DNA from: Pediococcus cellicola
Lineage (GTDB): Bacteria; Bacillota; Bacilli; Lactobacillales; Lactobacillaceae
Length of the DNA stretch: 64,000 bases
NCBI RefSeq assembly: GCF_001438655.1
Contig: NZ_JQBR01000007.1
Coordinates: forward strand, 20,787-84,786
Direction of reading: 5' to 3'
Shown here: positions 61,481 through 64,000 of the stretch, one piece after another
How positions within the stretch are numbered: the stretch's first letter is position 1
Layout: the number at the start of each line of letters is the position of its first letter
Notes under the pieces: generated by a model
Database searches by the model: none
What the model saw: the letters and a program-made list of their open reading frames with translations, nothing else
Told to the model about the DNA's origin: nothing
Translations under genes and position numbers: made by a program

Positions 61481-61546
61481 TTATTCCATTTGAGAATAAT
61501 GCTAGTCGAAACGCGATTTGTTCGCAAGAATTTGCACTTATATAAT
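61481..61546 (+). promoter_or_regulatory. LysR box and lpdC promoter
   Basis: TTATTC (61481-61486), 7 nt, GAATAA (61494-61499) is a perfect inverted repeat of the T-N11-A LysR type. A promoter TTGTTC (61518-61523), 17 nt, TATAAT (61541-61546) follows, with the box in the usual activation position. Confidence 0.65.
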
Positions 61547-61616
61547 TGAAATTGTTAAAGGTTATTCCTTGAATAAAGAAATATTTTAGAAAAATGTAAA
61601 TTTGGAGGTTATAGAT

Positions 61617-63091
61617 ATGGCAAAAAAAGATGTTTATGATTTGCGTAAGGTGCTTGAAGAACTAAAGCAAGAACCTGGGCAATATCATGAAACCAATGTG
61701 GAAGTTGATCCAGACGCTGAATTATCTGGCATTTACCGTTATATTGGTGCTGGTGGAACTGTGCAACGACCAACGCAAGAAGGTCCAGCCATGATGTTTA
61801 ACAACGTCAAAGGTTTTCCAAACACTCGTGTTTTAATGGGATTGATGGCAAGCCGTAAACGGGTTGGTAAGATGTTTCATCATGATTACCACACCTTAGG
61901 CCAATTTTTAAATGATGCCGTTGAAAAACCCGTAAATCCAGTTACCGTTGATGAAGCAGATGCTCCAACTCATGAAGTGGTACATAAGTCTACGGACGCG
62001 GATTTCGATATTCGTAAGTTAGTTGCTGCACCCACGAACACACCACGAGATGCGGGCCCATACATTACGGTTGGGGTTGTCTACGGATCAAATCCAGACA
62101 AAACTATGAGTGATGTGACCATTCATCGCATGGTTCTTGAAGATAAAGATAAGTTAGGCATTTATATTATGCCTGGTGGCCGTCATATTGGCGCATTTGC
62201 TGAAGAATATGAAAAAATGAACAAACCCATGCCAATTACAATTAATATTGGTTTGGATCCGCAATCACCATTGGTGCCACCTTTGAGCCACCGACAACAC
62301 CATTGGGTTACAACGAATTGGGTGTGGCTGGTGCGATTCGTCAAGAACCAGTTCAATTGGTTCAAGGCTTAACGGTTGATGAAAAAGCTTTGGCACGTGC
62401 AGAATACACGCTAGAAGGCTACATCATGCCTAATGAACGTATTCAAGAAGATATCAATACACATACAGGCAAAGCAATGCCAGAATTTCCCGGATATGAT
62501 GGGGATGCTAATCCAGCACTACAAGTGATCAAGGTGACCGCGGTTACGCATCGTAAGGATCCCATTATGCAAAGCGTAATTGGCCCTTCAGAGGAACATG
62601 TCAGCATGGCAGGCATTCCAACTGAAGCAAGTATTTTGTCCTTAACTAATCGGGCAATTCCTGGCAAAGTTTTGAACGTATACAATCCGCCTGCAGGTGG
62701 TGGTAAGTTGATGACTATCATGCAGATTCACAAGGAAAACGAGGCGGATGAAGGGATTCAACGTCAGGCAGCATTACTTGCCTTTTCGTCATTTAAGGAA
62801 CTTAAAACGGTCTTTCTTGTGGACGAAGATGTGGATATCTTTGATATGAATGACGTGGTTTGGACAATCAACACACGTTTCCAGGCTGACCAAGATATTA
62901 TGGTATTGCCGGGGATGCGTAATCATCCGTTGGATCCATCGGAGCGACCTGAATATGATCCAAAATCGATTCGGACACGTGGTATGTCATCAAAATTAGT
63001 GATTGATGGAACAGTGCCATTTGATATGAAGGATCAATTCGAGCGGGCTCAATTTAAAGAAGTAAAAGATTGGAAGAAATATCTCGAATAG
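61617..63091 (+). pseudogene. lpdC: UbiD-family decarboxylase LpdC (gallate decarboxylase-like), single-base frameshift
   Basis: Read as one gene this would encode about 491 residues of a prenylated-FMN-dependent UbiD decarboxylase very like LpdC of Lactiplantibacillus. Frame one runs AKKDVYDLRKVLEELKQEPG to NIGLDPQSP and then nonsense, ending at 62372. The sense continues from 62261 in the next frame as AITIGATFEPPTTPLGYNEL to the end. Exactly one base is missing at the Pro codon around 62259-62261. The rest is intact (MPGGRHIGAFAEEYEKMNKP, NPPAGGGKLM). GGAGG precedes ATG 61617. A sequencing error cannot be excluded. Confidence 0.85.
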
Positions 63092-63145
63092 GAAATATTT
63101 AAGTTTTGAAAAATAATTAATTTTGAAAGTGAGAAGGTGCGAAAA

Positions 63146-63703
63146 ATGAAAAAGATTATCGTCGGTGTGACGGGGGCATCAGGAACTATTTATGCCATTG
63201 ACTTGTTGGAAAAATTACACAAGTTGCATGATGTGGAGGTTCATTTGGTGATGAGCCAGTGGGCAAAAAAGAATTTGGAGTTGGAAACTGACTATTCTTT
63301 GAAGCAGATAAATGCGTTGGCGGATGTGGTCTATCATATTAATGATCAGGGAGCGTCAATTGCGAGTGGGTCATTTTTGAATGATGGCATGGTAATTGTG
63401 CCGGCAAGTATGAAGACGGTGGCAACCATCGCGTACGGCATTGGCGATAATTTGATTGCACGTGCGGCAGACGTCACAATCAAGGAACAGCGAAAACTGG
63501 TGATTGTGCCAAGGGAGACGCCGTTGAGTGTGATTCATTTGGAGAACTTGACGAAGTTGGCGAAGATTGGGGCGCAGATTATTCCGCCGGTACCAGCGTT
63601 TTATAATCATCCGAAGACGATTGAGGATTTGGTGCAGCATCAGACAATGAAGATTTTGGATGCTTTCCATATTCCAAATGAGGTGGATGAGAGGTGGCAG
63701 TAA
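63146..63703 (+). CDS. lpdB: UbiX-like flavin prenyltransferase (LpdB-type)
   Basis: A 185-residue flavoprotein: KIIVGVTGASGTIYAIDLLE (flavin loop), HLVMSQWAKKNLELE, IASGSFLNDGMVIVPASMKT, KLVIVPRETPLSVIHLENL. It makes prenylated FMN, the cofactor of UbiD enzymes such as the adjacent LpdC. AAGG at 63134-63137 supports ATG 63146. No lpdD is visible in the window. Confidence 0.93.
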   Translation: MKKIIVGVTGASGTIYAIDLLEKLHKLHDVEVHLVMSQWAKKNLELETDYSLKQINALADVVYHINDQGASIASGSFLNDGMVIVPASMKTVATIAYGIGDNLIARAADVTIKEQRKLVIVPRETPLSVIHLENLTKLAKIGAQIIPPVPAFYNHPKTIEDLVQHQTMKILDAFHIPNEVDERWQ

Positions 63704-63717
63704 GTGCGTGAGCAGGA

Positions 63718-63800
63718 GTGTTAGCTTGGTAAATATAACCGTGACGTATGCGGGATGGCAATCTCGCTGGAGTCATGGTTATATTTACCAAGCTGCTCCT
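63718..63800. repeat. Long inverted repeat after lpdB
   Basis: AGCTTGGTAAATATAACC (63723-63740) and GGTTATATTTACCAAGCT (63777-63794) are perfect complements, extendable with GGAG/CTCC on either side. Could be a terminator-like structure without a T-run or a mobile-repeat arm. Confidence 0.75.
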
Positions 63801-64000
63801 GCGAACGGTCCTAGAGCTCAGTGGGAAAAAGCAGGGGGATCGACGTATGTGGGATGGCAGTCCCGCTGGAGTCATGGTTATATTTATCAAGCTGCTCCTG
63901 CGAACGGTCCTAGAGCTCAGTGGGAAAAAGCAGGGAGATCGACGTATGCGGGATGGCAGTCCCGCTGGAGTCATGGTTATATTTATCAAGCTGCTCCTGC
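63744..64000. repeat. 99-bp tandem repeat running off the window
   Basis: The segment from GACGTATGCGGGATGG through GCTGCTCCTGCGAACGG and GCTCAGTGGGAAAAAGCAGG recurs with a 99-bp period (for example GCGAACGGTC at 63801 and again at 63900), about 2.6 copies before the end. Because 99 is a multiple of three, several frames on both strands stay open. I see no ribosome site, so I treat it as non-coding. Confidence 0.8.

Noticed and set aside
63579..63989. 136-codon leftward ORF with 33-residue repeats
   Set aside because: The 99-bp DNA repeat keeps several frames open on both strands; this one overlaps lpdB and has no ribosome site.

Overview
The window looks like low-to-mid GC chromosomal DNA from a member of the Lactobacillaceae (Lactobacillus sensu lato). 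The signs are the tatD-rnmV-rsmA-veg-ispE housekeeping block, LicT-controlled lactose-type PTS operons, a C69 dipeptidase, proline iminopeptidase, catabolite (cre-like) sites and a gallate-decarboxylase-like lpdC/lpdB pair. I see no rRNA, tRNA, insertion sequence or prophage. The genus is inferred from protein resemblance recalled from memory, not from a search.

Layout. 1-9.9 kb: the 3' part of an AEC-family transporter, a cluster of intergenic hairpin repeats, a DUF72 protein, metG, tatD-rnmV-rsmA, two leftward genes (HAD phosphatase, acetyltransferase), veg and ispE. 9.9-12.2 kb: small membrane proteins, a hemolysin III/TrhA-type protein divergent from a TetR regulator, then decayed sequence. 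12.2-22.7 kb: two complete paralogous lactose/cellobiose-type PTS operons. Each has a cre-like/-35 promoter, a LicT-type antiterminator target and terminator, a BglG-family antiterminator, EIIA, EIICB and a GH1 phospho-glycosidase, but gene order differs between them. 22.7-32.2 kb: universal stress protein, PepD, a stand-alone PTS EIIC, a HAD phosphatase, an aldehyde dehydrogenase with a perfect cre, a SnoaL-like protein, a ribokinase-type kinase and GNATs. 32.3-45.6 kb: a complete type I-C CRISPR-Cas locus. Its order is cas5-cas8c(with internal cas11c)-cas7-cas3, a 71-repeat array, then cas4-cas1-cas2 with their own promoter. 45.6-53.5 kb: an aldo/keto reductase, a leader peptide plus attenuator in front of proline iminopeptidase, a Gre factor, MarR beside a decayed oxidoreductase, a YbhB-like protein, a NatAB-type ABC exporter and ElaA. 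53.9-58.8 kb: a PhnDCEE-type ABC importer co-transcribed with a cytoplasmic nucleotidase-like phosphoesterase. 58.8-64 kb: CinA C-terminal domain, a DUF1275 membrane protein, LysR divergent from a frameshifted lpdC and lpdB, and a 99-bp tandem repeat running off the end.

The most interesting signal lies just upstream of cas5 (32356-32467). A short promoter-to-terminator unit holds two degenerate CRISPR repeats that keep the repeat architecture (small hairpin plus an 11-12-nt tail resembling the crRNA tag) around a spacer-like segment beginning ATCGTCATTA. Both cas promoters carry the same core, TAAAAACGATGRT, between -35 and -10. Its complement, ATCGTTTTTA, matches the guide seed at positions 1-5 and 8-10. 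This reads as a mini-CRISPR that could direct the I-C effector to repress its own cas genes, and possibly itself. Both cas transcription units also carry cre-like sequences, suggesting a second, carbon-source input.
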